This document shows positions 18,241-26,691 of a DNA stretch of 64,000 nucleotides, piece by piece (position 1 is the first letter of the stretch; each line of letters starts with the position of its first letter). A program made the translations under genes and the position numbers. The notes under the pieces were generated by a model. That model did no database searches. It was not told the origin of the DNA and saw nothing but the letters and a program-made list of their open reading frames with translations. This stretch comes from Caulobacter sp. FWC26 (GTDB taxonomy: Bacteria > Pseudomonadota > Alphaproteobacteria > Caulobacterales > Caulobacteraceae), in the NCBI RefSeq assembly GCF_002742645.2, contig NZ_CP033875.1, forward strand, positions 434,001 to 498,000, written 5' to 3'.

Positions 18241-18900
18241 TTAGCCAAAGCGGCGGAAGAGATCGTTGTTCTCAAGATGCATGTGGTCACGCAGATCGGC
18301 GTCGATTTCCGCGCAAAGGGCGTAGAGCGCCCGCCACGTGTTGCACGCGCCGTCGGGAGGGGTGAAGTCGTTAGTCAACCGAGCCAGTCCGTGAAGCTGT
18401 TCGACAACGTCTTCATGCTCATGCGTCATGCAGGCGATCGGACCGCTCAGTGGGCTTTGACCCCGGCGCATCATCGGAAACAGCCCCATCTCTTCTTTTT
18501 GGTGGTGGGCCTCCAACTCGTCGAACATGTGAGCAAGATGCTGCGACAAGCCTGTCGGACAGGCGGGATGATCGCGGTGCACGGCCTCGACCCGGGTCGC
18601 CAATCGGATGGCTTCGGGAAACTGCCAACGATGGACGTCATGATAGCGCTCAAGGAGGTGATCGATGAGGGCGTTGGTGTCAGCGGGCGGCTTGGTCGTC
18701 CCCGGTGCGAGCGCTTCGATCGCTTCGACGACGGCGTCGACCGCCACGCCGCGCTTGGCGGCCGCCGTCTCAAGCGTCGCGCCGCCGCCGCAACAATAAT
18801 CGATCTTGAAGCGCCGAAACACGGCGGTCGACCCAGGGCGACCAACCGCGATGTCTCGAACGGTGAGGCGGGCCAAGGGGGAGAGGGTGGTGGTCGTCAT
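18241..18900 (-). CDS. ric: iron-sulfur cluster repair protein (RIC/YtfE/DnrN type)
   Basis: 219-residue di-iron protein that repairs Fe-S clusters damaged by NO or oxidants. The N-terminal ScdA-like domain ends with FKIDYCCGGGATLETA, the signature Cys-Cys pair near residue 35. The hemerythrin-like part carries the His/Glu set: LLERYHDVHR, VEAVHRDH, DELEAHHQKEE, CMTHEHEDV and DHMHLENNDLF. ATG 18900 follows AAGGAGA seven bases upstream; the open frame extends 43 codons further without support. Divergent from the second Crp/Fnr regulator, which may control it. Confidence 0.93.
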   Translation of the reverse strand: MTTTTLSPLARLTVRDIAVGRPGSTAVFRRFKIDYCCGGGATLETAAAKRGVAVDAVVEAIEALAPGTTKPPADTNALIDHLLERYHDVHRWQFPEAIRLATRVEAVHRDHPACPTGLSQHLAHMFDELEAHHQKEEMGLFPMMRRGQSPLSGPIACMTHEHEDVVEQLHGLARLTNDFTPPDGACNTWRALYALCAEIDADLRDHMHLENNDLFRRFG

Positions 18901-19085
18901 GCTGGTCTCCTTTGCGCTGTCCCTAGGCGCACAGCCGCCGCCGGACTTTGCGCCACCGCAATCTGCGCGCCCAGTTGGCGGGGTTGATCGCGTTTGACGC
19001 AGGTCCAGCTTGGTCTTGAGTCTCGTCATTCTCCGGGCCTGGCATGTGGCCTAAACTCTGGACGGCAAATCAGCACGCGTCGAAA

Positions 19086-19099
19086 TTGATGCGCGGCAA
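19086..19099 (+). promoter_or_regulatory. candidate Fnr/Dnr-type box between ric and crp/fnr-2
   Basis: TTGATGCGCGGCAA has a perfect TTGAT left half-site and TTG-N8-CAA spacing. It lies in the divergent gap between ric and the next regulator gene and could control either. Confidence 0.4.
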
Positions 19100-19205
19100 A
19101 GTCCCATGCGCTGGCGCGGCGCAGTATCGGCCCCCTATGTCGGCCGCTCACCGGCGGCTGATCCAGCCGGTGGTCTCGCCGTATCGCTTGTTTGGGGCCC
19201 AGCTC

Positions 19206-19988
19206 ATGTTGCTCAAGCCTGCCGACCGTCTTCGGCTGCGGCGGTTGCCGTTGTTTGCAACGGCCACGGAAGACACCTTCGCGCGACTGGCGCGCGCGGC
19301 CTTTCTGCAACGATTCACCGGCAACGTCCTTTTGACGGCGGAGGGGGAGCTCAACGATTTCCTCTTTGTGCTGATGGAAGGGGCGGTGGAGCTTGAGGGC
19401 ACCTGGCACGATCGCGATACGACCTTGGCGGTCTTGCGTCCGCTCTCCACGTTCGTTCTGGCCTCGGCGATGCTGCAGCTGCCCGCGCTGATGACGGCGC
19501 GAACGATCGAGCCTAGCCAAGTCCTCATGATTCCGGGCGAGCCGTTTCGTGACGCCGTACGGGCGGACTCGGCCCTAGGGTTCGCGGTCGCTGAAGAACT
19601 CTCGGGTTGTTACAGCGGGGTCGTGCGGGTTTTGAAGGGCATCAAGTTGCGGGGCGCACAAGAGCGGTTGGCCAATTTCCTGGTCGTCCAGCAGCGCCGG
19701 CAAGGTGGCGGGCAGACCCTGCAACTTCCCTATCCCAAGCGGGTCCTGGCCTCGCTGCTTGGCATGACGCCCGAGAACCTGTCGCGGGCGTTTTCGGCCC
19801 TCGCAGCCTTAGGTGTGGAGGTTAAGGGCGCCACGGTGCGCCTTACCCGGCCCGAGGCGTTGTTGGCCTTGGCGCGGCCCGACGCTCTCATCGATGATCA
19901 GGGCGATGCGACTGCCGAAGCCAACGGACGCGCGGACCGCGAGCGGAGCAGCTTTACTGGCGCCGAGCACGACGCGTCCTCGATTTGA
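19206..19988 (+). CDS. second Crp/Fnr-family transcription regulator
   Basis: 260 residues from ATG 19206; ATGs at 19137 and 19044 in the same frame are alternatives and no start has a strong ribosome-binding site. The effector domain spans about 10-125; the helix-turn-helix near residue 185 contains LASLLGMTPENLSRAFSAL, where Glu-x-x-Ser-Arg (ENLSR) matches the recognition motif of Fnr/Dnr proteins that read TTGAT sites. No N-terminal cysteine cluster is seen, so a heme/NO-sensing Dnr-like role is more likely than oxygen sensing through Fe-S. The last 50 residues are charged and probably disordered. A TTGAT-type site lies upstream. Confidence 0.85.
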   Translation: MLLKPADRLRLRRLPLFATATEDTFARLARAAFLQRFTGNVLLTAEGELNDFLFVLMEGAVELEGTWHDRDTTLAVLRPLSTFVLASAMLQLPALMTARTIEPSQVLMIPGEPFRDAVRADSALGFAVAEELSGCYSGVVRVLKGIKLRGAQERLANFLVVQQRRQGGGQTLQLPYPKRVLASLLGMTPENLSRAFSALAALGVEVKGATVRLTRPEALLALARPDALIDDQGDATAEANGRADRERSSFTGAEHDASSI

Positions 19989-20130
19989 CGCCTCTCTCTT
20001 GGGGGCGAAGCCTGGGCGGTTGAGCCATCGCAAGGACGCTTGCGCACCATCCATCTGGCGCTCGTCCCGCTGCTGCTTCCAGGGCTGTCGGTGATGCCCG
20101 AGGCGCGCATGGTTTGATCGGGAGTGTCTC

Positions 20131-21321
20131 ATGCGAAATCATAGCCTCACTGTCCTTGCGGGGATTGGCGCGGCCGCCGTGGCGGCGCCGGCTCTGGCTG
20201 GCGAGGCGTCGACCGGAACGCTCATCTTGGACGCCCGCGCGCGCCTCGAGCATTTTGATACAACAAGCGCCGACGCCACGGCCGGCAGTGTTCGGGTGCG
20301 TCTGGGTTGGAAACAGCCGCTGGCCAAGGGGCTGACGGGGCTTGTCGAACTGGAAGCCGTCGGCGCGCCCATCGACGACTATGCCGACGGCGTTCACCCC
20401 TCCCCCGGGCGGGCTGTTATCCCAGATCCCGAGATCCTGGAGCTCAATCGTGCGAGCCTGACCTGGGAGCCTTCCCGGCGCTTGGGCGCAGAGATCGGCC
20501 GCCAGCGCATCATTCTCGGCAACTCCCGGTACGTCGGCAATATCGGCTGGCGGGAGAATGAGCAGACATTCGACGGGGTCAGGTTTTGGGCCAAACCCAA
20601 CCCAGGCGTCACGGTCACCTATGCCTATGTCAGTCGCGTAAACCGGCCCCTGGGGACCAAGTCGCCGCAAGGCGTATGGCGCGGTGACGTCCATCTGGCG
20701 CAGATCGAGACAGATCTTGGCGCTATCGGCAAGGCCAGTGTGTTTGCTCTGCTGACGGATTTCGACAACGCCGCGTCACAGTCCACGCAAACCCTCGGGG
20801 CTCGCCTAGCGGGCGCGCGGGCGATCCGTCCAGGCCTGAGCGCGACCTGGGAACTGGAGCATGCGCGTCAGGGCGATCATGGCGCCAATCCGCAGCGCTT
20901 CTCGGTCAATTATGATCAGGCTTCGATTGGATTGAAGACGGCCCAAACTCAAGCCGCGCTCGTCGTGGAGCGACTGGAGGGAGACGGCGTGCACGCCTTC
21001 CAAACGCCACTGGGGTCGCTGCACGGCTTCCAGGGACGGTCCGATGTCATTGGCGCAACGCCCGGCGTCGGCGTTCGTGACGTGTTTTTGCGCGGCGCGC
21101 GCAGTTTCCGCACCAAGGTCCCCGTCAAGCTGAGCGGTGAACTGCATCAGTTCAACACCACGGTGGGAGACGATCGCCTGGGCCGCGAGGTCGACATCGT
21201 GATCGCCGCGCCGGTCGCCAAGGGCTGGTCGCTTGAAGCGGGGCTGGCCCGGTTCGACAGTGCGGCCCGCCTGTACCCCGACGCGACGCGGGCCTGGCTG
21301 AGCCTGGAGTTCAAGCTTTAG
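20131..21321 (+). CDS. alginate-export-type outer-membrane porin
   Basis: 396-residue beta-barrel protein with a cleavable signal peptide (MRNHSLTVLAG to ALAG, about 23 residues) and C-terminal strand ending in Leu-Glu-Phe-Lys-Leu. The pattern of ARARLEHFD near the mature N-terminus and EIGRQRIILGNSRYVGN near residue 130 is that of the alginate_exp porin family. The transported solute is unknown; placement behind a Crp/Fnr regulator suggests a role under nitrate-respiring conditions, which is inference. GGGAG precedes the ATG. Converges on a methyltransferase gene with a 20-base gap. Confidence 0.8.
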   Translation: MRNHSLTVLAGIGAAAVAAPALAGEASTGTLILDARARLEHFDTTSADATAGSVRVRLGWKQPLAKGLTGLVELEAVGAPIDDYADGVHPSPGRAVIPDPEILELNRASLTWEPSRRLGAEIGRQRIILGNSRYVGNIGWRENEQTFDGVRFWAKPNPGVTVTYAYVSRVNRPLGTKSPQGVWRGDVHLAQIETDLGAIGKASVFALLTDFDNAASQSTQTLGARLAGARAIRPGLSATWELEHARQGDHGANPQRFSVNYDQASIGLKTAQTQAALVVERLEGDGVHAFQTPLGSLHGFQGRSDVIGATPGVGVRDVFLRGARSFRTKVPVKLSGELHQFNTTVGDDRLGREVDIVIAAPVAKGWSLEAGLARFDSAARLYPDATRAWLSLEFKL

Positions 21322-21341
21322 GGGGCAAGCGGCTCAGCAGA

Positions 21342-21965
21342 TCATCGGGTGGCGCAGGCCCAGGCCATCAGTCCGGCCTTGGTGGGGCGGCGCAGGGTTG
21401 TGACATTGGAAAAGCCTGCCGTCGTCAGCAGGGTCTCGACCTCAGCGATCGGACGAATGGCGTAGACCGACGCTGGGAAGTCCCGCGCGAAATTTGGATC
21501 CTCGCCGGGACGAAAGCCGATCACCAGCCGCCCGCCGGGGGCCAGGACGCGGTGGATTTCAGCCAGATCCTGCTCCGGGCGCGGCCAGAAGTAGATCGTG
21601 TGGACCGCCAGCACCTTGTCGAAACTGGCGGCGGGAAAGGGCAGCTGATCGCTGGACCCTGGAATCAACTCCATCCGGCCCTCGCGCAGGAGGCGAGCGT
21701 TTCGCCCGCGCGCGATCCTTAGCATCACATCCGAAGGATCGATTCCCGCCAGGCGCCCGGCGGTGATGCGTTTGGCCGCCGTCGCCAGTGTCCGGCCATG
21801 GCCAAATCCGATCTCAAGCAGCCGATCTGCGGGCTGCAGATCCAGCTGGTCCAGCGCGACCAGATTGGCTCCCTGTGTCTCGCGCGCCATGATCCGGCCG
21901 ACGATGTGGCCAAGCCAGCCGCTGGGCAGGCGGCCTTGTCGCGCAAGGCTCTCGGAACGCTTCAT
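21342..21965 (-). CDS. class I SAM-dependent methyltransferase
   Basis: 207 residues. SAM-binding motif LLEIGFGHGRTLATA near residue 55, acidic residue in GIDPSDVML after strand 2, and motif IV region FDKVLAVHTIYFWP near residue 115 place it in the Methyltransf_11 group. Substrate unknown; the size resembles small phospholipid or quinone methyltransferases but this is not decisive. ATG 21965 has GAGGAG nine bases upstream; a longer frame upstream is not used. Confidence 0.8.
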   Translation of the reverse strand: MKRSESLARQGRLPSGWLGHIVGRIMARETQGANLVALDQLDLQPADRLLEIGFGHGRTLATAAKRITAGRLAGIDPSDVMLRIARGRNARLLREGRMELIPGSSDQLPFPAASFDKVLAVHTIYFWPRPEQDLAEIHRVLAPGGRLVIGFRPGEDPNFARDFPASVYAIRPIAEVETLLTTAGFSNVTTLRRPTKAGLMAWACATR

Positions 21966-22160
21966 GAGTGGTCTCCTCAACGCGTGATCACAGATCCACA
22001 ACAGCACGGCATGCGTCTCGTCGATTTCAGAATCAGCCAGCCTTTTCCATGGACCTATCTGCGTTCGGCGCCGGTGGGCCGGTCTTGGCCGGGTTTGGCC
22101 CACCGGCGCGCCGCCTGGCGCGGGACGCCGAAAGGGGGATCCGGCTTCGGTGCGAGCCAC

Positions 22161-22228
22161 GCTATAAGTGTTTGATTTAGCGCCTCGTTATCGCGTCAAA
22201 GCGATTCGGTTTTGACGCGCGAGGCTCT
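22161..22228 (-). repeat. palindromic intergenic repeat, copy 1
   Basis: A 68-base element in inverse orientation to a copy at 36078-36144. Its core is an imperfect hairpin with arms CGCGTCAAA and TTTTGACGCG. Both copies share the blocks AGAGCCTCGCGCGTCAAA, GAGGCGCT and CTTATAGCG (read on the minus strand here). Non-coding, between the methyltransferase and hemerythrin-like genes. Confidence 0.75.
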
Positions 22229-22250
22229 TGCGTAGATCGCTCGGTCTTCC

Positions 22251-22264
22251 TTGTTCCCGCGCAA
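22251..22264 (+). promoter_or_regulatory. possible Fnr/Dnr-type box before the hemerythrin-like gene
   Basis: TTGTTCCCGCGCAA has TTG-N8-CAA spacing 50 bases before the ATG at 22315. Inner bases match poorly; low confidence. Confidence 0.25.
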
Positions 22265-22314
22265 CGACTGATCGCGCGCCGCAGAGGAGAGTTCGCGCTT
22301 GGAGGTGCTTGCCC

Positions 22315-22809
22315 ATGCACAGCGAAGCGGTTTGGCGGGGGCCCAGGCCCGATCCCGAATTGTCGGTTGAAGAGCTCGCCGACGAACTGTTCGAGAACCA
22401 CGCGATCCTGATGGATTCGGTGACCGACATCCTGGTGGATGTCCGGGTGCTGGCGGCGCGACGAACCGCAAAGGACCCGATTGTCGAGGCTTTGGCGACG
22501 GGGTTGGCTCGGCTCAAGGCCGAGTTGGCCGCACATCTGGGAAACGAGACAAGGCTTGTTCTGTCGCGCCGCATGCCAGGGCGGGGACCCGGCTGGACGG
22601 CGGTCGCCCCCGAGTTACGTGCTGAGCATGATCGGTTGCGCCAACAGGCCAAGGCGCTGATCGGCCTTGCGACCACGCCCCGTCATGGGCCCTGCACGCG
22701 CGCCATCGCTCAGCGGCTGGAGCGACTGCGCCTCGACTTTGAGGAAGATCTCTTCGTGGAGGAGCGGATTGCGCTACCGCGAATACTGGCGGTCCACATC
22801 GGGGCCTGA
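22315..22809 (+). CDS. hemerythrin-like (HHE) helical protein
   Basis: 164 residues, all-helical, with the spaced acidic/His positions of a hemerythrin-type di-iron site: DELFENHAIL, LAAHLGNET, LRAEHDRLR and FEEDLFVEERI. The last motif lacks the usual His, so the metal site may be incomplete. ATG 22315 with GGAGG nine bases upstream is preferred to the longer frame from 22228. Its neighbours include ric, another hemerythrin-fold protein for NO stress. Its 3' end overlaps the convergent PepSY gene by 36 bases. Confidence 0.6.
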   Translation: MHSEAVWRGPRPDPELSVEELADELFENHAILMDSVTDILVDVRVLAARRTAKDPIVEALATGLARLKAELAAHLGNETRLVLSRRMPGRGPGWTAVAPELRAEHDRLRQQAKALIGLATTPRHGPCTRAIAQRLERLRLDFEEDLFVEERIALPRILAVHIGA

Positions 22810-23895
22810 TCGCGTCATGGCGGCCGAAGCCCGGCGCGGGCGCCCGGAGGGATTGCCCCAGAACGTCACCACCGACAGCGCGCCCAGCAGGGTCAAGGCC
22901 AGGCCCGACACCGTCATCACCAGCCGGTAGGGCAGGCCGCCGACCTTGGCCGCATGCAGGGGGTAGTCGAGATTGGCCAGGCGCGAGCCCAGCGGCAGGC
23001 TTTGGGCGTCGCGGCTGGCGACCATTGCGCCGGTGGTCGGATCGAACCAGACCATCGAGCGGCCGTTCGGCAGCCATTCGGCTTGCTGGCGCATGCGGAT
23101 CTGGATCAGGCCACCGGCCTTGGCTGGCAAGGTGATGATCCGAACCTCCGCGCCGGGGAACCGCGCCTTGGCTTGGCTGACCACCTTGATCCAATCGAGG
23201 TCCTTGGCGAGCGGCCCGCCCTTGATCTTCGGCGGCGTTGAAGCTTTCGCCATCGTCGCGGTTGATGAAAATGGGGCGCGCAGGGCCTCAGAGAACCACT
23301 TCAGGTTCATGGCTGCGCCGGTAGCCAGAGAGAGGATCAGCAGCGGCGCGAGCAGGGCGCCCAGGTCACGGTGATGATGCATGATCCCCGCCCGCGTCAT
23401 CGTCCGCGGCCAGACGCGCAGGTGGAACACCCGCCGCGTCGGCCACCAGAGGATGAGGCCCGTGAGGACGAAGGCCAGGCCCGCCAGGCCCAGAGCGCCG
23501 CCGACGATCTCGCCCGCATCGCCGTTGAAGAGATGATGGTGGAAGTCGAACAGCCAGGCCTCCGGGCGATCCCAGTTGGAGGTCCAGGCCTGGATGACCG
23601 CGCCGTCCTGGTCAGCGTAGGCGGCCTTCTCTTCTGTGTTGTAGCTCAGCTTGTTGAGGCCAAGACGTTCGGTGGCCAGCACGATCGAGCGCGGGCGATC
23701 CTCGGTGGCGAAGACCTTGGCGGCCATCGCCGCCAAGGTGGCCGTGTCCTGCCGTTGGGCGTCGGCGGCGTGGGGCACAGTGGCGCGCAGGAAGGCGTCC
23801 TCGTGCACCAACAGCGCGCCGCTCAAACCCAAGAGCGCCAGCAGCAGGCCGATCGGCCCGCCCGTCCAGCGGTGCAGCAGGCGCAGGAGCCGCAT
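22774..23895 (-). CDS. PepSY-associated inner-membrane protein
   Basis: 373 residues with four hydrophobic segments: LHRWTGGPIGLLLALLG at the N-terminus, a central pair around residues 125-150 and 190-210, and a C-terminal one. Such PepSY_TM proteins accompany siderophore receptors and may act in ferric-siderophore reduction at the inner membrane. Start ATG 23895 overlaps the receptor stop in an ATGA, so the two are one operon. The longer upstream frame lies within the receptor gene and is a shadow. Confidence 0.85.
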   Translation of the reverse strand: MRLLRLLHRWTGGPIGLLLALLGLSGALLVHEDAFLRATVPHAADAQRQDTATLAAMAAKVFATEDRPRSIVLATERLGLNKLSYNTEEKAAYADQDGAVIQAWTSNWDRPEAWLFDFHHHLFNGDAGEIVGGALGLAGLAFVLTGLILWWPTRRVFHLRVWPRTMTRAGIMHHHRDLGALLAPLLILSLATGAAMNLKWFSEALRAPFSSTATMAKASTPPKIKGGPLAKDLDWIKVVSQAKARFPGAEVRIITLPAKAGGLIQIRMRQQAEWLPNGRSMVWFDPTTGAMVASRDAQSLPLGSRLANLDYPLHAAKVGGLPYRLVMTVSGLALTLLGALSVVTFWGNPSGRPRRASAAMTRSGPDVDRQYSR

Positions 23896-26063
23896 CAGAA
23901 GCGTGCTTCCCAGCCCAGTGTCGCGGTGCGACCACGGCCGGCGTAGAACTTGTCCTTGGCCGGCAGGGTCGTGTCGGAATGATAAGTGATGTACTGCTTG
24001 TCGAGCAGGTTCTGGACGCCTAGCGACACAGCGCCGAGCGGCAGCTGATAGCGCACGAAGGCGTCGACGAGCGTGTAGCCTTCGAAGTCGTCCTTCACCA
24101 GCGCGCGCTGCATATTGCGCGACATGTACTTCTGCATCTGCAAGCGCAGGGCCCACGGGCCGCTCTGGTAGTCGGCCGCCAGGTTGAGGCGATCTGGCGA
24201 GATGTTGGCCCCGTCAAGGTCGGTGTCGACCTTGCCGTCCCGGTTGGTGTCGGTCTGGCCGCGCAGGCGCGCATAGCCGGCCGAAACCTCTAGGCCCGGG
24301 ATCGGGGTGTGGGCCCGCGCGTTGGCTTCCAGGCCCTCGATAGCCACGCCTTGGCGCTGCACGTCGAAGATCCCGTCGGCGTTGCGGACCAGGAACTGGC
24401 CAAGCTTGGACTTGGACCAGAAGTAGGTGACGCTGGCGTCGAACGGCCCGCGATTGAACTCGGCGCCCAGCTCGCGATTGTTGGAGACGATCGGTTCGAC
24501 GGCCAGATAGGTGTCGACATCGACATTGTTGACATTGATGGCCCGCAGGATGCGACCAACATCCGGCACGGTGTAGCCCTCGGCGTAGCTGCCATAGACG
24601 CGCACGCCCTTGGCCGGTTCGAACACGACGCCGCCATTGGTCAGGGTGGCGTTGAACTCAGGGCGACCGCCGCCAACCTGACGGGAACCGTAGGAGGCCA
24701 GGGTCGTGAAGTCGTCCACCTTCAGTTGGACGTTTTCGAAGCGCACCCCGCCGGCCAGACGCAGCCGACCGTCCAGGAGGGCGTAGTTGCCCTGTAGGAA
24801 CGGCGCGATGCTGTTGAACTTGGTCGGTGGCACCCAGGCCCGGCCCGTCTCGGTCAAGAGTTGTGCTGTCGTGTCGGTGAGGGCGTCCAGACCGGCGGTG
24901 GCGGTCATGCCCTCAAGGCCTGGCACGGCGCGCTCATAGCTGGCGCGCGCGCCCAGCTTGCGCGAGCGGTTCGAGGATTGATCGAACAGCGTGCCGACCG
25001 GTGCGATGCGCGCATCCTGGAAGGTGGCGCTGATGTCGCCGCCGAAGGTGTCGCGCGAGCGGTTGAAGAAGAGCTGGGCGTTCAGGGCGCCGCCAAAGAC
25101 TTCGCTGGTCAGCGACGCTGAAAGGGTCTCCACGCGGTTGGCGGCCGGAAGACCCGGTACGACTCCGCGATAGGCGGTGGTAGGCGAACGCAGCGCGCGA
25201 TTGCCGTCCGTCGGCGCGGCGGCGGCGCCGGTCACGGTCACATAGTCGCCATCGCCCTTCAGTTCGAATCGGCTGCCGACGATGTCGATGCGAGTCGACC
25301 CGTTCAGCTGCCAGCCCAGGCGCGCGAACAGGGACAGGGTCTTGGAATCTTGGACGTCGCCCTGGGTGTTGTCCATGCCGATGCGACGGCCCTTGGCGTC
25401 GTAGAAGGCGCCGCGGGTCTCGTAGGCGACGCCGGTGGCGGCGTCGAACGCGCCGCCCCGCCAGCCGACCAGGCCCGCGACCTTGCCGCCGACCGCGTCG
25501 CCGAAATCATGACCTGCGGTGGTCTGAACCAGGGTACGGCCCGAGACGCCGTCTTCCTTGGGCGCGCCGACCGTCACCTGGTTGACCACGCCGCCGGTGG
25601 CGCCGATGCCCTGGAGGGCGTTGGAGCCGTAGATCAGCTCCACCCGGTCGATGAAGAACGGATCGATGGTGTAGCCATCGCGCGAGCCGTCGCGGATCGG
25701 GGTCGACTGTGGGATGCCGTTGATAGCGTAGAGCGGTGAGCGTCCGCGTAGGCTCTCGCCGGCGCCCGACAGTTTCTGACGGGTCGGCGAGAACGACGGC
25801 GACAGGGTCGAGATCGCATCAATGATCGAACCGCTGACGCTGACCTGCTGGGACAGGCTCTGGTTGTCGATCACATCCACGGTCAAGGGCAGGGCGCTGG
25901 CCGGCAGGATGGTGCGCGCAGCGGTGATGACCACCTGTTCCAGGTCCGTGCTGTCGGGTGCGCGCATGTCTTCGGCTTGCGCCGCCGTCGCCAAGGCCCA
26001 AAGGCTCAAGCCCGAAAGGGCGAGACGGCGCGCTGTGGCGCGGGCGGGGAACGGACGGGTCAT
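23895..26063 (-). CDS. TonB-dependent siderophore receptor
   Basis: 722-residue outer-membrane receptor: signal peptide to about residue 30 (ALATAAQA), TonB-box region LEQVVITAA at about 41-49, plug domain with SLRGRSPLYAINGIPQ and VELIYGSNALQGIGATGG, a 22-strand barrel and C-terminal TATLGWEARF ending in Phe. It probably imports a ferric siderophore; the ligand is unknown. Coupled to the PepSY gene. A TTGC-type inverted repeat 43 bases upstream resembles the iron-responsive motifs at other loci in this window. Confidence 0.92.
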   Translation of the reverse strand: MTRPFPARATARRLALSGLSLWALATAAQAEDMRAPDSTDLEQVVITAARTILPASALPLTVDVIDNQSLSQQVSVSGSIIDAISTLSPSFSPTRQKLSGAGESLRGRSPLYAINGIPQSTPIRDGSRDGYTIDPFFIDRVELIYGSNALQGIGATGGVVNQVTVGAPKEDGVSGRTLVQTTAGHDFGDAVGGKVAGLVGWRGGAFDAATGVAYETRGAFYDAKGRRIGMDNTQGDVQDSKTLSLFARLGWQLNGSTRIDIVGSRFELKGDGDYVTVTGAAAAPTDGNRALRSPTTAYRGVVPGLPAANRVETLSASLTSEVFGGALNAQLFFNRSRDTFGGDISATFQDARIAPVGTLFDQSSNRSRKLGARASYERAVPGLEGMTATAGLDALTDTTAQLLTETGRAWVPPTKFNSIAPFLQGNYALLDGRLRLAGGVRFENVQLKVDDFTTLASYGSRQVGGGRPEFNATLTNGGVVFEPAKGVRVYGSYAEGYTVPDVGRILRAINVNNVDVDTYLAVEPIVSNNRELGAEFNRGPFDASVTYFWSKSKLGQFLVRNADGIFDVQRQGVAIEGLEANARAHTPIPGLEVSAGYARLRGQTDTNRDGKVDTDLDGANISPDRLNLAADYQSGPWALRLQMQKYMSRNMQRALVKDDFEGYTLVDAFVRYQLPLGAVSLGVQNLLDKQYITYHSDTTLPAKDKFYAGRGRTATLGWEARF

Positions 26064-26105
26064 ATGAGCCTCGGTGGGTCAGTAAGTTGCCTTGCTCATA
26101 TAAGA

Positions 26106-26122
26106 TTGCGAGTGAGTTGCAA
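26106..26122 (-). promoter_or_regulatory. candidate iron-responsive operator, site A
   Basis: On the minus strand TTGCAACTCACTCGCAA, an inverted TTGC/GCAA pair, lies 43-59 bases before the receptor ATG. It shares the TTGC-A-N-ACTC-N-AA pattern with sites B and C. Fur-type control is likely from gene content, but I have no exact consensus to compare. Confidence 0.4.
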
Positions 26123-26190
26123 ATATACCCAGTCCTTAAGGACGCGGTTCGGGCTGGGGAGCGATGATCTCGGCTCGACGCCAAGGTGAC

Positions 26191-26691
26191 TTAGTGCAGC
26201 GTTGGGTGCGCGCAGAGATTTGGGGGCGTAGGGGGGCGGGGCGTGTCATCGAGCCTCACCGGTAGGATAAAGCCCTCACGCGCCAATGAGGCGTTGACGA
26301 CCCGCGCCATGACCGCGACCACGTCGGGCGCAATGACCAGGCCCTCAAGCAGGCGCGCCGCCAGGTCGGGTTCGGCGGGACTGACACCACACGCGGTGAT
26401 GATGTGTTGCTCGTCGCGCGCATAGCCGGGGCAATTGGGATGCAGGATGCAAAGCGGGCGTTTGACGTGTTCTTCAATCGCCATCATCAGCATGGCGACA
26501 CAGGTCGCACTTCTGGGGGCGCCGTATCGATCCGCGACCGCCGCGAGGCGCGCCCTTGGGCTTTCGCAAGTCACGCGGGCGATAACCCACTGGCGCACCA
26601 TCCAGAGCAGCAGCTGTTCACCCTCAAAGAGGCGCTCAGGACCGCAGCGCGGCGCCAGGTGGCTGCGGTGATCCAGTCTTGAGCGGGTCAT
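26191..26691 (-). CDS. small hypothetical protein, paralogue of the preceding gene (DUF6628-like)
   Basis: 166 residues. Shares with the upstream neighbour the pattern GEQLLLWMVRQ, a Cys/Arg-rich helix, and LHPNCPGYARDEQ (compare GEHLIVWAFRT and APPGCPTVMRDEL). The CP-x5-DE signature suggests the DUF6628-type family of alphaproteobacteria; function unknown. ATG 26691 overlaps the neighbour's stop in ATGA, so the pair is translationally coupled. No signal peptide or membrane segment. Confidence 0.6.
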   Translation of the reverse strand: MTRSRLDHRSHLAPRCGPERLFEGEQLLLWMVRQWVIARVTCESPRARLAAVADRYGAPRSATCVAMLMMAIEEHVKRPLCILHPNCPGYARDEQHIITACGVSPAEPDLAARLLEGLVIAPDVVAVMARVVNASLAREGFILPVRLDDTPRPPTPPNLCAHPTLH

